Part shown: one piece after another, positions 8,981 to 19,720 of the stretch
How positions within the stretch are numbered: position 1 is the stretch's first letter
Layout: each line of letters begins with the position of its first letter
The notes under the pieces: generated by a model
Told to the model about the DNA's origin: nothing
What the model saw: the letters and a program-made list of their open reading frames with translations, nothing else
The model's database searches: none
Assembly: GCA_008729055.1 (NCBI GenBank)
Contig: SDUX01000009.1
Coordinates: 566,806-630,805 of the forward strand
Reading direction: 5' to 3'
Source: Pyropia haitanensis
Taxonomy: Eukaryota > Rhodophyta > Bangiophyceae > Bangiales > Bangiaceae
DNA: 64,000 bases
Program-made: the position numbers and the translations under genes

Positions 8981-11560
8981 ATGGACTTGTTTGCGCCGTC
9001 CTTGTCCATCTCACCGGCCATCCCCTTTGCCACCCCGTCGGGCGAACGGGTAGACCAGGTGCCGGCCGTGGGCGCTCCTTGGGCCGCCCTGGCCGACACG
9101 GCCAGCTGGGAGGGCGACGTCGCGTCGCCCCAGCCGCCATCACCGCTGGGTAGGGGCGACGGCAAGGCCGATGATGGTTCTGGCACGGCGGGTGGCGTCC
9201 CTTCCGGTGCGGGGTTCCGGGATCACGGTGGCCGGCAGGGCTTGGATAAAACTCCCCACGGCGAGGAGGCAGCAGCGGGACACGCTGCGGTGGCGGCGGG
9301 GGGCAATGCCGAGGAGCGGGATGTGGAAGCGGACCTGCCTCTGACCGTTCAGGATACGGGCGTGGTGCTACCGACCATTCCCCCGCTGATGCAGCTGTCC
9401 TTGGGCCCGTCGGCAGACTCGCGGCAACGGCGACGACCGCCGTCACAACTGCCTGGCGGCGAGGGAGGTGCCACTGGTGAGGCTGCCGGGGATGGTCCCC
9501 TAGCGGCGGCGGCAGCTGCGTTTTTCGCGCGCTCGGGGACGGAAGAGGAGGTGGCGATGCCCGCGGACATGGACGTGGACCCGCCGCCGTCACTGCTGTT
9601 TCCTTCCATGCCGTCGACGCCAACCGCTCTGGTGTCGCCTGCGGCGTCGACAGGTGCCCCCGTGCTGGCCACCCCACCCGCCATTGTTTTGGCCACCACG
9701 CTCAGTGCTGCCAGCGACTGCAACGGCGGGAGTGCGCAGCTGACCGACTGTGACGCTGCGGAAACGGCGGCCGCCGCGGATGCGCCGGCGACGGCTGTCT
9801 GGGCTTTGTCTGGTCGTAAGGCTGGGGTGGGCAACACCACCACGACGGCCCCAGCGTCGCAGTGCTCGTCGTCTGTTACGTCAGACGGGCACCTCCATCT
9901 GAGCGCTGTGACCTCTGAAGCTACCGATAGCGCGTCGCCGTCGGATGAAGAGTCGATCTCCTCACAGGTGCTGCTCGCACAGGCCAAGAAGCGTAAGCTG
10001 CGGCCGCCGTCCCCCACCCCCCCCACAGACGACAGGGGAGGGCTGGGCGGTGCCCACCGAGGGCCTGAAGGTTGCCGCTACTGTGGCGTACCGCCTACCG
10101 CGACGGCCACCATTTCCACCTTGACGGCGGAGCTGTCCGCTGCGCGCACGTCGTCGACACAGCTGGACAAGCGTCTGGCGTTTGCGCACGAGGAGAACCG
10201 GGCGCTCCGGCGACGGCTCACGTCTCTTACGGCCGACCATCACGCCGCGTCGGCTCGGGTGACGCAGCTCACATCGGCACTGACTGCGGCACAGCAGCAG
10301 CTAGCGTCGGCGGCGGCGGCGGCGGCCTCGTACACCCCACCTGCTGGCTGGTCCGCGCCGGGTGCCAGTGCACGAGCGGGCGGTAAGCGCAAGCAGGCGA
10401 GTATGTTTTCGCTCACCTTTGTTGCGGTCCTTGTCGTTTTCGCTGCGGTGAACCGGCTGTCCCCGTCGAGCCGGCAACCCGCCGACACCCGGCTGGTGCT
10501 GTCCGCTGGGGCTGGTGCAGGCGCTGGCGCACCGTCGGTGGGCTCTTCCCCGCCGGGACCCCTGGCTCTACCCTACGCTTCATCGTCTATGCTTCGCAAG
10601 GAGTCACCACCGTCGAAAGAGTGGGCACCTGTTACGCACCGCGCTCTTCCGCCTTCATCGGCTGAGGCAGCCGCCGGCGTTGGCGTGGACGAGAGCGTGC
10701 CGACCGTGTCCGCTCCTGCGATGGAGTCCTCTTCCTCTTCCTATGCGGCTGCGGCTGCCATCCCTGCAAGCGTTCGGCAGACGGCCGAGCCGGTGGTTGC
10801 TGACACCCCCGCGCCCCCCCGGGAGATGGCCGCTGTTGGGCGTCCAGAGTCGACGGAGTCTGCCGGGGTGGGTGCGTCGCCTGTCAGCGGGGACGCGCAC
10901 GCGTCGGCGGGGTCGGTAGCGGTGGCGTCCCCCTCTTCCTACTCGTACGTCTTGTGCCGTGACGCGCTGGCGGCCATTCGTAGTGTACGCCGCTGTGCAG
11001 CGGCGCGTGCTCGAGGCGACGTGTGCGACCGATGTGGCCACTCGGATGTGGTGGCGTCTCAGACGCCGCCTGAGGCGGCTGCAGCAGCGGGGCGGGCTAC
11101 TCATTTGTCTCACTCTGTGCGTGCCCAGGCGATGGTGGTTGGCACGCCGCCGCCGCGCGTGCCTGTGCGCGACGCGGGAGGCGGCAACCAGTGGCAGGTG
11201 GATGTGCCCGCGGGCGCCCCCCGCGAACTGGGCGCGTCCGTCATTGGCGGAGGCAGGGATGGTGGCGTGCGCCCCGCCGGCGTCGCGGCCACCCCTGTTC
11301 CTCTCCAACAGGCCGATGCGCCCGCGCTGGGTCCGATCCTTCATGTGGGTGTCGAGGATGTCGATGATGGCAGCCTGTCGCTGCTGCTTCCCGCGGCGGG
11401 GCTTGGTTTGGACGGTCCCCGTGGTGGGGAGGAGGCCGACGGCGCGCTGGCCGAGGTGATCTGTCGTGTCACGGACGTGCGCCGCTTTGTGCCACCCGCG
11501 CCGGGGCCGGCAGCCGTGCGCGCGCCGGGGGTGCATAGCGCCAGGTCGGGCATGTGGTAA
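8981..11560 (+). CDS. Putative membrane-tethered nuclear factor: basic signal, leucine-zipper-like coiled coil, one TM segment
   Basis: 859 aa from the ATG at 8981. Residues 1-330 are Ser/Thr/Ala-rich and acidic in patches. Near residue 335 is a basic nuclear-signal-like AKKRKL. Residues about 370-450 form a coiled coil with regular leucines (ISTLTAELSAARTSSTQL and RALRRRLTSLTADHHAASAR). A basic GGKRK then precedes a single hydrophobic helix (MFSLTFVAVLVVFAAV, about residues 476-491). The remaining 370 residues are Ser/Ala/Pro-rich. This order is that of ER-anchored bZIP factors (ATF6, OASIS, plant bZIP17/28), but I see no NxxSAxxSR basic region directly before the zipper, so a bZIP call is not justified. 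A GTAAGC donor and a CCCACAG acceptor only 36 nt apart lie at about 9991-10026; removing them keeps frame. Confidence 0.6.
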   Translation: MDLFAPSLSISPAIPFATPSGERVDQVPAVGAPWAALADTASWEGDVASPQPPSPLGRGDGKADDGSGTAGGVPSGAGFRDHGGRQGLDKTPHGEEAAAGHAAVAAGGNAEERDVEADLPLTVQDTGVVLPTIPPLMQLSLGPSADSRQRRRPPSQLPGGEGGATGEAAGDGPLAAAAAAFFARSGTEEEVAMPADMDVDPPPSLLFPSMPSTPTALVSPAASTGAPVLATPPAIVLATTLSAASDCNGGSAQLTDCDAAETAAAADAPATAVWALSGRKAGVGNTTTTAPASQCSSSVTSDGHLHLSAVTSEATDSASPSDEESISSQVLLAQAKKRKLRPPSPTPPTDDRGGLGGAHRGPEGCRYCGVPPTATATISTLTAELSAARTSSTQLDKRLAFAHEENRALRRRLTSLTADHHAASARVTQLTSALTAAQQQLASAAAAAASYTPPAGWSAPGASARAGGKRKQASMFSLTFVAVLVVFAAVNRLSPSSRQPADTRLVLSAGAGAGAGAPSVGSSPPGPLALPYASSSMLRKESPPSKEWAPVTHRALPPSSAEAAAGVGVDESVPTVSAPAMESSSSSYAAAAAIPASVRQTAEPVVADTPAPPREMAAVGRPESTESAGVGASPVSGDAHASAGSVAVASPSSYSYVLCRDALAAIRSVRRCAAARARGDVCDRCGHSDVVASQTPPEAAAAAGRATHLSHSVRAQAMVVGTPPPRVPVRDAGGGNQWQVDVPAGAPRELGASVIGGGRDGGVRPAGVAATPVPLQQADAPALGPILHVGVEDVDDGSLSLLLPAAGLGLDGPRGGEEADGALAEVICRVTDVRRFVPPAPGPAAVRAPGVHSARSGMW

Positions 11561-11979
11561 TTCGCGCTGGGGCTGTGCCCCATCTCTTTGTCTCCGATCG
11601 TGATTGTTTGTGTTCCATGTGGTTGGGTTTGTGTTTGTACATGTTGGTTAGCGCTGCGTTCTTTGGGTGGGTGTTGTCTTATTTGCTTGCTTTTCATGTT
11701 TTCTTTGTTTTGTTGCATTGGTTTTCTCTTGCTGTGCATGTGTTTTTCTTCTCGCTGGGCTTCGATGCGTTTTTCCGTCGTGACACAGTAGCGACACACG
11801 ACCACAGTGCGCGGACGCCGCAGACACCGCGCCTTACGCGTACGGCAGAGTGGCGTCACTGGGGCCATAGTTTGACATCGAAAAAAACCTGGTGGATGGA
11901 GAGGTACGGAGACGCGGGCAACCGTATGCTCTCTTCTGCCACACCGCGCTCGTGGTTGCGCCCAACGCCTCGCTCGACC
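11561..11979. other. Convergent 3' region, T/G-rich
   Basis: About 11580-11790 is unusually T-rich and GT-rich for this window, as expected for the 3' UTR and poly(A) region of the gene ending at 11560. No AATAAA was seen. The opposing gene ends at 11980. Confidence 0.45.
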
Positions 11980-12531
11980 TCATTCCATTGGGAAGCACCG
12001 GCTCCCCGCACCCGGTACCGCCTCGGGCAGCCCCCCAAACTTCCACACCACGAATGCCGCGGCGCCGAGCCCGCCCACCGCGAGCAGCCAGGCGAGCCCC
12101 TCGACGGCGCCGAGCACTCCCCCCGGCCCGGCGGGGAGGCCCTTGCCAGTCTTGACCTTGGTCGCCACGCTCCACACCACCACCGCCGCGACGGCAAGGT
12201 AGCCGACGCCCTCGACGGCGCCAATGAGCCCGCCGGGGCCTGGCGGCAGCCCGCAGCCGGTAGTGAGGAGGGCGTACTCAGAGACGCCCACGGTGGGGAA
12301 GGTCATGAAGGCGGCGGCGCAGGCAGCCTTACCAGCGGTGGAGAGGGAGGCGGGGGGGGGGCTGTCGCCGTCCACAGGGGGCGTGCTCATCCGCGGCGAC
12401 CGCCGCAGGGGGGAGACGGGCGCCGTGGAGGCGGGGCGGCGGCCGCCCAGGCGGGGGGTGGTAGATCCGCGCAGGCCGCCGGCTGGAGCCATGGACACGG
12501 CAAAGGCGGCCAGGAGTGGGGAGACCGCCAT
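11980..12531 (-). CDS. Plastid-type small membrane protein with two internal repeats
   Basis: 183 aa from the ATG at 12531. Residues 1-60 are a basic, hydroxyl-rich leader (MAVSPLLAAFAVSMAPAGG, then several Arg) that fits a plastid transit peptide. The mature part has a tandem duplication. The first unit begins LPPGPGGLIGAVEGVGYL and continues into a hydrophobic helix; the second begins LPAGPGGVLGAVEGLAWL and does the same. Each unit is thus a Pro/Gly-rich turn followed by one membrane helix. I do not recognise a named family. A cysteine-containing segment (LLTTGCGL) precedes repeat 1. No intron is needed. Confidence 0.65.
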   Translation of the reverse strand: MAVSPLLAAFAVSMAPAGGLRGSTTPRLGGRRPASTAPVSPLRRSPRMSTPPVDGDSPPPASLSTAGKAACAAAFMTFPTVGVSEYALLTTGCGLPPGPGGLIGAVEGVGYLAVAAVVVWSVATKVKTGKGLPAGPGGVLGAVEGLAWLLAVGGLGAAAFVVWKFGGLPEAVPGAGSRCFPME

Positions 12532-14037
12532 CGCTGCAATCACCGTGGGAGAAGCCTGTCGGCGGCGAAACAGAGGCCCAGAGGATGGGTCTCGGAAGAG
12601 CGGGGGTGGTGGCGCTCGAGGGTGGATCCACCTGTACTGCGGCGGTGGCGGCGTAGGGGGGTGGGACCACGCAGAGGGGAAGAAGACGCGTCTGACCACA
12701 CAAACACACCTTGGCGACGAGGGTGGCGACACGGGTGGCAGTCTGCCTGCCAGCTGCGCCTTGTGCATGGCGCGTCTGTCGTGGAACGATTTTGCATGTG
12801 CCGCCTCTGGCGGTACTGGTTGCGGCTGAGCGTGGCCGATCTGAGGCTGTGTGAGCGGACGACAGATGCAGTTGATCTGCGCACTTGCACCTGTACTTGT
12901 GTGCCTATGGCGGTCACGAGGACTGCGTTGCCGCCTCCCACCTGACTTGTGGCTCCGCGCCATAAATTCAAATCAAACGACGCTTGTCGGTTGACGCCAC
13001 CCCGCTCCGTACGTCAATGACGATGCGCCCCCAGGCCCGCCACGAGGGGGAGAGGGAGGAGGAGCGCCGGGAGCGTTGGTGGGGGGGGGGGAGGGGGCGA
13101 GCCACGGGTTGGCGGCGGCGCGTGCGGGGGGGGAGGGGGGCGGGGTGTCGGAGGAGCAGCGCGTGGGGGGGTTCGCGCTCCCTCATCGTCCGCACCTGGC
13201 CTGCCGCCGCAGGTCTCGTGCCCCCCCCCCGCGTCGCCGTTGGCGCGCCGCCCACGCAACGTCCGCGGCCGCGGCGCGCGCGCCGTCCGCGCGGCGCTGC
13301 GTCTGCCGCCAACGCGCGCGGCCGCATCGGCGTCGGCCGCGTGGCCGCCCGCGCGTTGCAAGCGCCGCGTCGCGCGCGGCGGTGGCGGGCGCGCGGCGGC
13401 GGCTAGCCGTCACCCCCACGCGGCGGGCATCGCCCGCGCGGTCGGTCCCGGCGGCGCCGTCCCGCCTCCCTGTCACGGCGGTCGACGTCGGCGCCCCCAC
13501 GCTCGACGGCGGTGGGCCGTGGCCTTCCCGCTCCTCCCCGCTTCCCCGATTCCCCTCCCCCCCGTACCCCCCCCTTTCCCCGCCTCTGCGTGTACGCACA
13601 CCTCCCTCCTTTGCGGCGGCGGTTCTTTGGTCCCCGCGCCCGACAGCGGCGGGCGAGGAGGCCTGCGCCGCCTACACGTCGGTCACCTCGTGTTGGCGAC
13701 GGCGGCGTGTGGACCTCGTGCCCCAGACGGCAGCGGGACTCCCTGTTGTCTCTGCGGCGGTGCGTTGCCGTTTTGTTTCTTCTTTCTGTGCTGCGCCGCC
13801 GTGCCCTCCGGCGGCGTGTGGTGCCAAGGCGCCTCGGCGTAGCGGCAGGGGCTCCGTTGGGGGGAGGGGGGGTCGGAGGGGGGGGAGGACGGCGAGGTGC
13901 GGGCGTCACGTGGGGACCCGTCGAGCCTGGGCGGGGGGGGGGAAGGGGTTCTGGACGACCGCCGCCCCCGCCGGCGCCCGCGTGGCCAAGCCCGCACGTC
14001 GTCGGCGGCGGCCGCCGCCGGCCGCCGCGCCGCCGGG
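12532..14037. other. Divergent intergenic region, GC-rich, no resolved gene
   Basis: Plus-strand reading is open in two or three frames for over 1 kb because stop codons are rare at this GC content; none shows a motif. The part next to 14038 may contain 5' exons of the downstream gene. Only 12780-13000 has normal base composition. Confidence 0.4.
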
Positions 14038-14318
14038 ATGGCCAACCGCCGCGGCGCTCTGCGGCTCACCGCCCTCCCGTCAGGCCCGTACACGCCGCCG
14101 CAGCCGCGGCGCAAGCGCCAGCGCTGTGCCGATGGCGGCGCCAGTGGTGGTGGCGGCGGCGGCGTCCTCTCGGACGCTGCCGGACCGCCCGCGCCGGTTC
14201 GCGCCGCCGACGGCTCGCCGCTGGCCGACGCCGCGCCCGCTGGGGTGGTGTTTCCGTCCGCCCGCGGCGCGCCCGCGACGGCGCCGACGACTGGGCGGGC
14301 CGTCGCGCCCGCCGCGGC

Positions 14319-14353
<35 letters not shown>

Positions 14354-15498
14354 AGCCGCCCGTCGCGCCGCCCCCCTCGGTTAAGGCGGGTGGCCCGCGG
14401 GGCGGCGAGAATGGGCGCCCCACCCCCGCGCGGGATGGGGGCGGCCGCGTGCGCCTCGCGCTGGCGCCCCTATCGTCCAACGCGCTGGTGGAGCGGCAGC
14501 TGTGGCCGGCGCCGGCGGGGATGGCCGCCCCGCCGCCCCCGCTGCCGGTCGGGCGACACGGCAGTGGCCGGCGGGACGGCGCGCCGTCGCCGTGCGCGCT
14601 GCGTGCGGTGGCGCCCGCGCCCGCGGTGGCGCCCGCACCCGCGGTGGCGCCCGCGCCCGCGGCGGCGGCGGCGCCACCGCCCGCAGTCGTGGACGCGGCC
14701 GCCGCCGCGGGGGATCGGCCGGCGGCTGCCGTCGACGGCGACACGCCAGCCACGCCGGCCTCTGCGCGCGTCGCGCGGCGACGGCGGCCGGCGTGCTACG
14801 GCCGGTTCTCGCTGGGCGGCTCGTCGTTTGCGTCGCCGGCCGGGCACGCGGGCGCCAAGGGCGGCGGCACCCCCCCGCCGCCGCCCGCCGTGGCCAACGC
14901 GCGCTCCTTCTTCCCGTTCGGGTCCCGCATCGAGGGCAAGGTGGACTCCCTCAAGTCCCCCGACGCGCGACGGTTTGCGAGGGAGAAGCTGGACGCAGAC
15001 GCGTTTTTGGACGAGCTGGAAAACGCCGTGCCCGTGTCGCCCGGCCGCGACGTGCGGGTGGGGCGGACGTCGAGCGCGACGGGGTGGCCCGTGTGCCCGT
15101 TGGGCATTGTTGGGAGCCCGCCGCGGGGTGGTGATGGCTCGGCGGCGGCTGCAGCAAACGAGTCTCGGGTTGACCCCGTTGACGGCCTCCCGGATGACTC
15201 TGCGAACGGCGTCCCGACGGAGTCGGGTGGTTCCGGCAGCGACCCCTTTGGGAGCCTCCCCAAGGAGTCGAGCGGCCAAGGCGACGACCCCACCGAGGAG
15301 GTCCTGATGGCCGAGCTGGCCGCGGGCGTGCGGGGCAGCTGCAGCGAGGGCGTCGGCATCCTGCTGGCGGCGTCACAGGACAGCGGCGACGCGACGGCGC
15401 TGATTGCGGGGATGAGCGCGACCAGCGCTTTCCTCAAGTTCTCCTCGAGCCAGAGCCAACCTGACGCGGCGTGCGGCGGCGCTTCTGGGGCTCTGTGA
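14038..15498 (+). CDS. Unrecognised Ala/Pro-rich protein
   Basis: 486 aa from the ATG at 14038 (context gccgggatgg). The N-terminus is short and basic (MANRRGALRLTALPSGPY), followed by a nuclear-signal-like PRRKRQR. An (AVAPAP)n repeat lies near residues 195-215 (18-bp DNA repeat, about 14610-14670). The C-terminal 170 residues have normal complexity: FFPFGSRIEGKVDSLKSPDA, FAREKLDADAFLDELENAVP and an acidic Ser/Gly-rich tail ending with SFLKF-like hydrophobics. The FFPFGSRIEGKVDSL block with the DAFLDELENAV helix is the part to search. No family was recognised; the length and normal codon use of the C-terminus argue that it is a real gene. Confidence 0.5.
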
Positions 15499-15809
15499 CG
15501 TCACTCATGTCGTATGCGCGGGGCGTTGTCGTATGAGAAGCGCGTGCGCGGTTTGGCGGCGCACCCCGGCACGCTTGACAACCGTGCGCTGTCGTGCGCC
15601 CCCCGCCGGGCGGCAGTGGCGCGCGATGAGCGATCGTCTGGGGGGAGGCGGAGGGGCGTCTCCGCAGGGGCGCACCGCGTCCCCGCCGTGTGCCGCGTGA
15701 CACTGGCAACAGCGGCGGCAGCGACGGCGGTGGCGGCGACGCCGCGGCGCCGCGTGACACCGACGGGAGTGGCGGTGGTGGCCGTGGTGGCGGCGGCGGC
15801 GGTGGTGGC

Positions 15810-15852
<43 letters not shown>

Positions 15853-16923
15853 ACATCGACGACGGCAGTGTCGACGACGGTGGCGTCGCCGTCCCCTCTG
15901 TCGGTGTGGGAACGGCGGCGCCAGCGCTCTGCAGCAGTAGGTGCCTGTCTCCCACCAAGCACATCTCCGGCTGACCGAGGGACCACCTGTCTTTGGGACA
16001 CCTGCGGCTCAGGGTCAACACGGCGTGCAGCATCGTCCGGCGGCCGTCACGGCTACGGCATGGAGGACTGGCTGGGTGGGAGCGGGGTAGGCGTCGGCCG
16101 CGCGAGGATTTCGCTCGCGCTTGCTACGGGCGGTGCCGGCGGTCCGGTGGCGGATGCTGCCGCGTCGCCGCCGCCGCGGCCGTCGCTGTCCCAGTGGGGG
16201 CGTCCCCGCCGCGCACTGTTGTTGACGCTCAACGCGCTTGCGGTGAGTGTGTAGATGGGTGGCGGGCTGGGAAGGGGGGTGGCGCGGGTGCCGTCTCCAG
16301 TCGCCGCTGAGTCGGGGTGAGCAACCGTGACGAGGAAGAGGAGCAAGGTAGGGAGGGGGGGGAAGGGGGAGCAGGAAAGGGGGTGGAGAACATGTGGTCT
16401 CTGACGGTGGGGACTCGAGGCCAGGCTTACCGGCCCTGTACTGCGGTGCCTTACCAGCCCGTAAAGCGGCGTGAAGCTTAGAAGATAAGGAGACAAGAAG
16501 TGCACGCATATAGAGTTGCCTATATATGTCTATGAGCTTCTGATGGTATGCGCAGGACAGCACGTACTGTACAGTGTGTGTTGCCCCAGTAAGACTCGCC
16601 CCTGCGGCGTGTTCGCATCCTCCTTTGGTTCGTATCCGCTCACTTCGGACCTTTGTGTTGCAGGAGGGGTTCAATCACTGATGAGCGTCCGTCCTAACTC
16701 GGAAGGCCGCTTCAGTATGGGTACGACGAGGACCCACCATGGCGGAGCGAGCGCGACTCGCCTCAATGCAGTGTTTTCCCCCCCCCCGCCACACCTGCCC
16801 GTGGCTGTGAGCGACAGACGGCTGCTCCGTGCACTCGGGGATGTGCCTGCTGGCGGCCATTGCTCCGCCCCTCCCCACCCCATCCGCACGCCCCCTCGCG
16901 AAGGCACAAACACCCGCAAAAGA
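15499..16923. other. Intergenic with a GGC triplet tract, no gene seen
   Basis: A (GGC)n/(GGT)n tract spans about 15700-15860. Region 16430-16660 is more AT-rich and has two TATA-like sites (tatagagttgcctatatatg near 16509-16528), but no credible downstream ORF follows. Confidence 0.45.
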
Positions 16924-17379
16924 TTAGCTGTCACTCAGGGGCGCGTCGGAGCCCCTCGGCGTCACCGCCTCCCAGCTGTACAGCAGGCCGGTTGGGATGG
17001 ACGGCGCGGGGCCCGGTGTTGGCACGGCCCCACCCGCGGGCGCCGTTGCCACCTTGTTGAACGCGGGAGGAGCGCCGGCGGGGGGGAACGACGGGGGAGG
17101 GCCGCGGGTAAGGTACGGCGGGGAGGTCGCCCCGCCAGGCGCGGGCGGCGCCCCAGCCGACCCTGCCGTCGACGGCCGTGACGACGCGCCGCCATCGCCC
17201 CCACCGCCACCGCCACCGCCACCGCCACCGCCTCCACCACCGCCGCCGCCGCGGCTTTTGCCCTGGTCGCCACCCCGCGCTGCCGCCCACCGGCGGTAGC
17301 CGAGCGCCGCCACCGCGGCGGCAGCGATGGACGCCACCCCCGCGCCCACGGCAATGCCGGCAACGGGGCCAGCCGACAG

Positions 17380-17411
<32 letters not shown>

Positions 17412-18210
17412 CGCCGCCGCCGCCGCCGCCCCCCGACGCTTCGTCCCCACCCCCCGCCACTGGCAACGACCCGCCGGCGGCGGGGCCCGGAGCCCCCGCC
17501 GGCGGCGCGGCGCCGCGCAGGATGCACAGCATCCTGCCGCCGCTCGCAATCATGACGTGCGGTCGGCGGTCGTCCATGATTACCCGCTCCGCGCCCGCGA
17601 CGCGCGTCACGCCCGACGCGTCGTTGCCAAAGAGCATGACGGCGGCGGCGTTCCAGGCCGGGATGCGGCCGCACGTCCAGCTGCCCAGGCCGACCGCGAC
17701 CGAGTCGGACCACCCCAACCAGTTGCGCTCCACGTCGGAGGCGTTGAAGAGGTGGATGATGCGGCCCAGCCCGTGCCGCGCGCGGAAGGCTGGGTTCATC
17801 AGCCCGAGCGTGCGGACGACGACGAGCTTGCCGCCCGCGCAGCGGGTGCCGTCTTGGGTGATGCTCTCGCCGGGAAAGTCGAGCAGCCACAGCGGCTGTA
17901 CGCCCGCCCGCCGCACGGGGCTGCCCAGTGTTAGTGTGCGGGGGCACCCGCTCGCCGTGGTCGACTGGCCCCCAAAGATCCGGTACGTGCCGGCAACGGC
18001 GCTTGGCCGCAGTCGTCGCGATGATGTGGCGGGGAGGGAGTCATCGGCGGCGGCGCCGCCGACGGGGCGCCTCGGACTCGTGGTCGCGCCGCTGGGGGCG
18101 CCCGCCACGGCGGGGACTGGGCCGTCCGCCGCCGCCAGCTGGAGCCGGGCGGCTAGGAGCATCAGCACTGAGCCGGCAGCGACCAGCCACCAGCACCAGG
18201 GGGCCTTCAT
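16924..18210 (-). CDS. Type I single-pass membrane protein, unknown ectodomain
   Basis: 428 aa from the ATG at 18210. A signal peptide opens the protein (MKAPWCWWLVAAGSVLMLLA, cleavage probable after LQLAAADG). The ectodomain (about residues 30-270) has paired cysteines, an N-glycosylation sequon (FNASDVERNWLGWSD) and segments such as YRIFGGQ, PLWLLDFPGESITQDGTRC, VVVRTLGLMNPAF, SWTCGRIPAWNAAAVMLFG and RPHVMIASGGRMLCIL. A poly-Gly stretch leads to one TM helix (AGPVAGIAVGAGVASIAAAA), a basic stop-transfer (LGYRRWAAARGG) and a Gly/Pro-rich tail. I recognise no family. A cell-surface or wall-sensing role is only a guess. Confidence 0.6.
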
Positions 18211-19720
18211 GGCGGGTGGGGGCGCACCTTCACGGCCGACCGGATGGATCACTGTCGACGACCCGGGGGGAGTGAGGGGAACAGGCGGGTATCGCTGTGG
18301 CAGGTGGTGCGGTTGTGGCCCGGAGAAAGGGGTTGTTGATAGTTAAGTGGGAGGGGGGGAAGACGCCGAGCGCGCAGTTATCGGCGATGATCACTAACCC
18401 AAACGCATCGAAGGGGGCGCGCCACCCGCTGTGCGTGTGGGTGTGCTCTCTGGGCTGTGCGGGAGGCCTGAGAACCGTACAGGCGTCTGAACAGCGTGCG
18501 CAGCGCGGTGGATGGTTTGAACTGGAGACGAGCAACCGGTTGGAGCCCCGCTCTCCCTTGCCGACAGCCCAGTCTCGCAACGTGCTGAACTGTTGCGAGG
18601 CGTAGAGGCTTCGGCCCACCACACCCGCGCCCGGTGGCCCGACTTCTCCTAGCCCGGCCGGGAACGGAGGCGTGGCCGACCCCCCCCCCCATTTTATCGT
18701 TGGATAGAAGCACAAAGGCAGCATATCCATGCCGGGCAAGGGTGAGCCACAGCCCACCATCATGGCAGGCCGCGTCCCTCCATTGCCAGTGCGTGAGGGG
18801 ACAAAAACGCTGAACAACCAACGCAGTGCGCATACTCCAGCTAGCTGCCTTTGGTCGAGGTGGTGCCAGCGCACTGGCCCGCGTCTGGCCGAGGTGGATG
18901 TTGTGCCGTGGGTGCTGACATTTGATGGTGCTGACTCGGCGCGTGGCGCGACCGCCGTGCACGCGCGGCGCGGCCGGGCGGCACGGCCAAGCACGGACGT
19001 ACATGCTCGCACCCCCGCAGCGGTGTGCAGTGCGTGCAGGAGAGGAGCAACTCAGACTGCACTGGCTGACAACCCTGATTCGCACGTTGGTCGACAGGAG
19101 CGAGGCGTGGCGGGCTTTGGCCACCACACTTGCGCTGGGTTGTTCGCCTTTCCCCCAGACCGCATCGATCCTTGCCCGGTCGCCATGGGTGCACGGCTCG
19201 GACGCAACGTACTGTGTCCATGATGGACGCCCGAGCTATATCAACATGAGCATGGTGTCGAAGCGTGGTCGAGCGGATCGCGTTGGGCGCGAGGACACGA
19301 GCTCCGAGGTGGGTGCGACTCACCAGTGGCCAGCCCAAATTCATGCAGTACAGAACCCCAAACAAGCGACTCATCCAACTGTTGTTTGCGTTCGTCATTG
19401 TATGCCCCCGTCAGCCTTGCCACGGCACGATGGCACAAGCGGCAGGATGGCTGTAGGTGCCTCTGACAAGAGACGGCGGCAGCGTAGCAGCAAGCAGTCG
19501 CGGCACGGGCGCAGCAAGGGCAAACATCGGTTTTCATATGGTAGCTGTCCATCCCTCTTGTTGCCCTGTCTTTCTCAGGCGGTGCGCTCAGAGCGGGCCG
19601 CAGTGTGCACCATGGGGTGCGGTTGCCATGCCTGGGTTCCCGCAGTCCGCTTCTCCACTGACACCACTGCTGAACCATCACCCTCTTTCCGCTCCATCCC
19701 ACCCCCCCCCCGCTTGTTCC
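18211..19720. other. Intergenic, no gene seen
   Basis: ORFs on both strands are long but motif-free and overlap each other. The segment lies between two minus-strand genes, so it should contain the 3' end of the transporter transcript and the promoter of the 18210 gene. Confidence 0.45.

Noticed and set aside
8981..11560. Confident call as a bZIP transcription factor
   Set aside because: No NxxSAxxSR basic region precedes the zipper-like coiled coil; only the general architecture fits.
13076..15307. 743-aa plus-strand ORF overlapping the 14038-15498 gene
   Set aside because: Arg/Pro-rich shadow in another frame; the alternative frame has the normal-complexity C-terminus.
15690..15974. 94-aa Gly-rich ORF
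   Set aside because: It is the translation of a GGC triplet tract.
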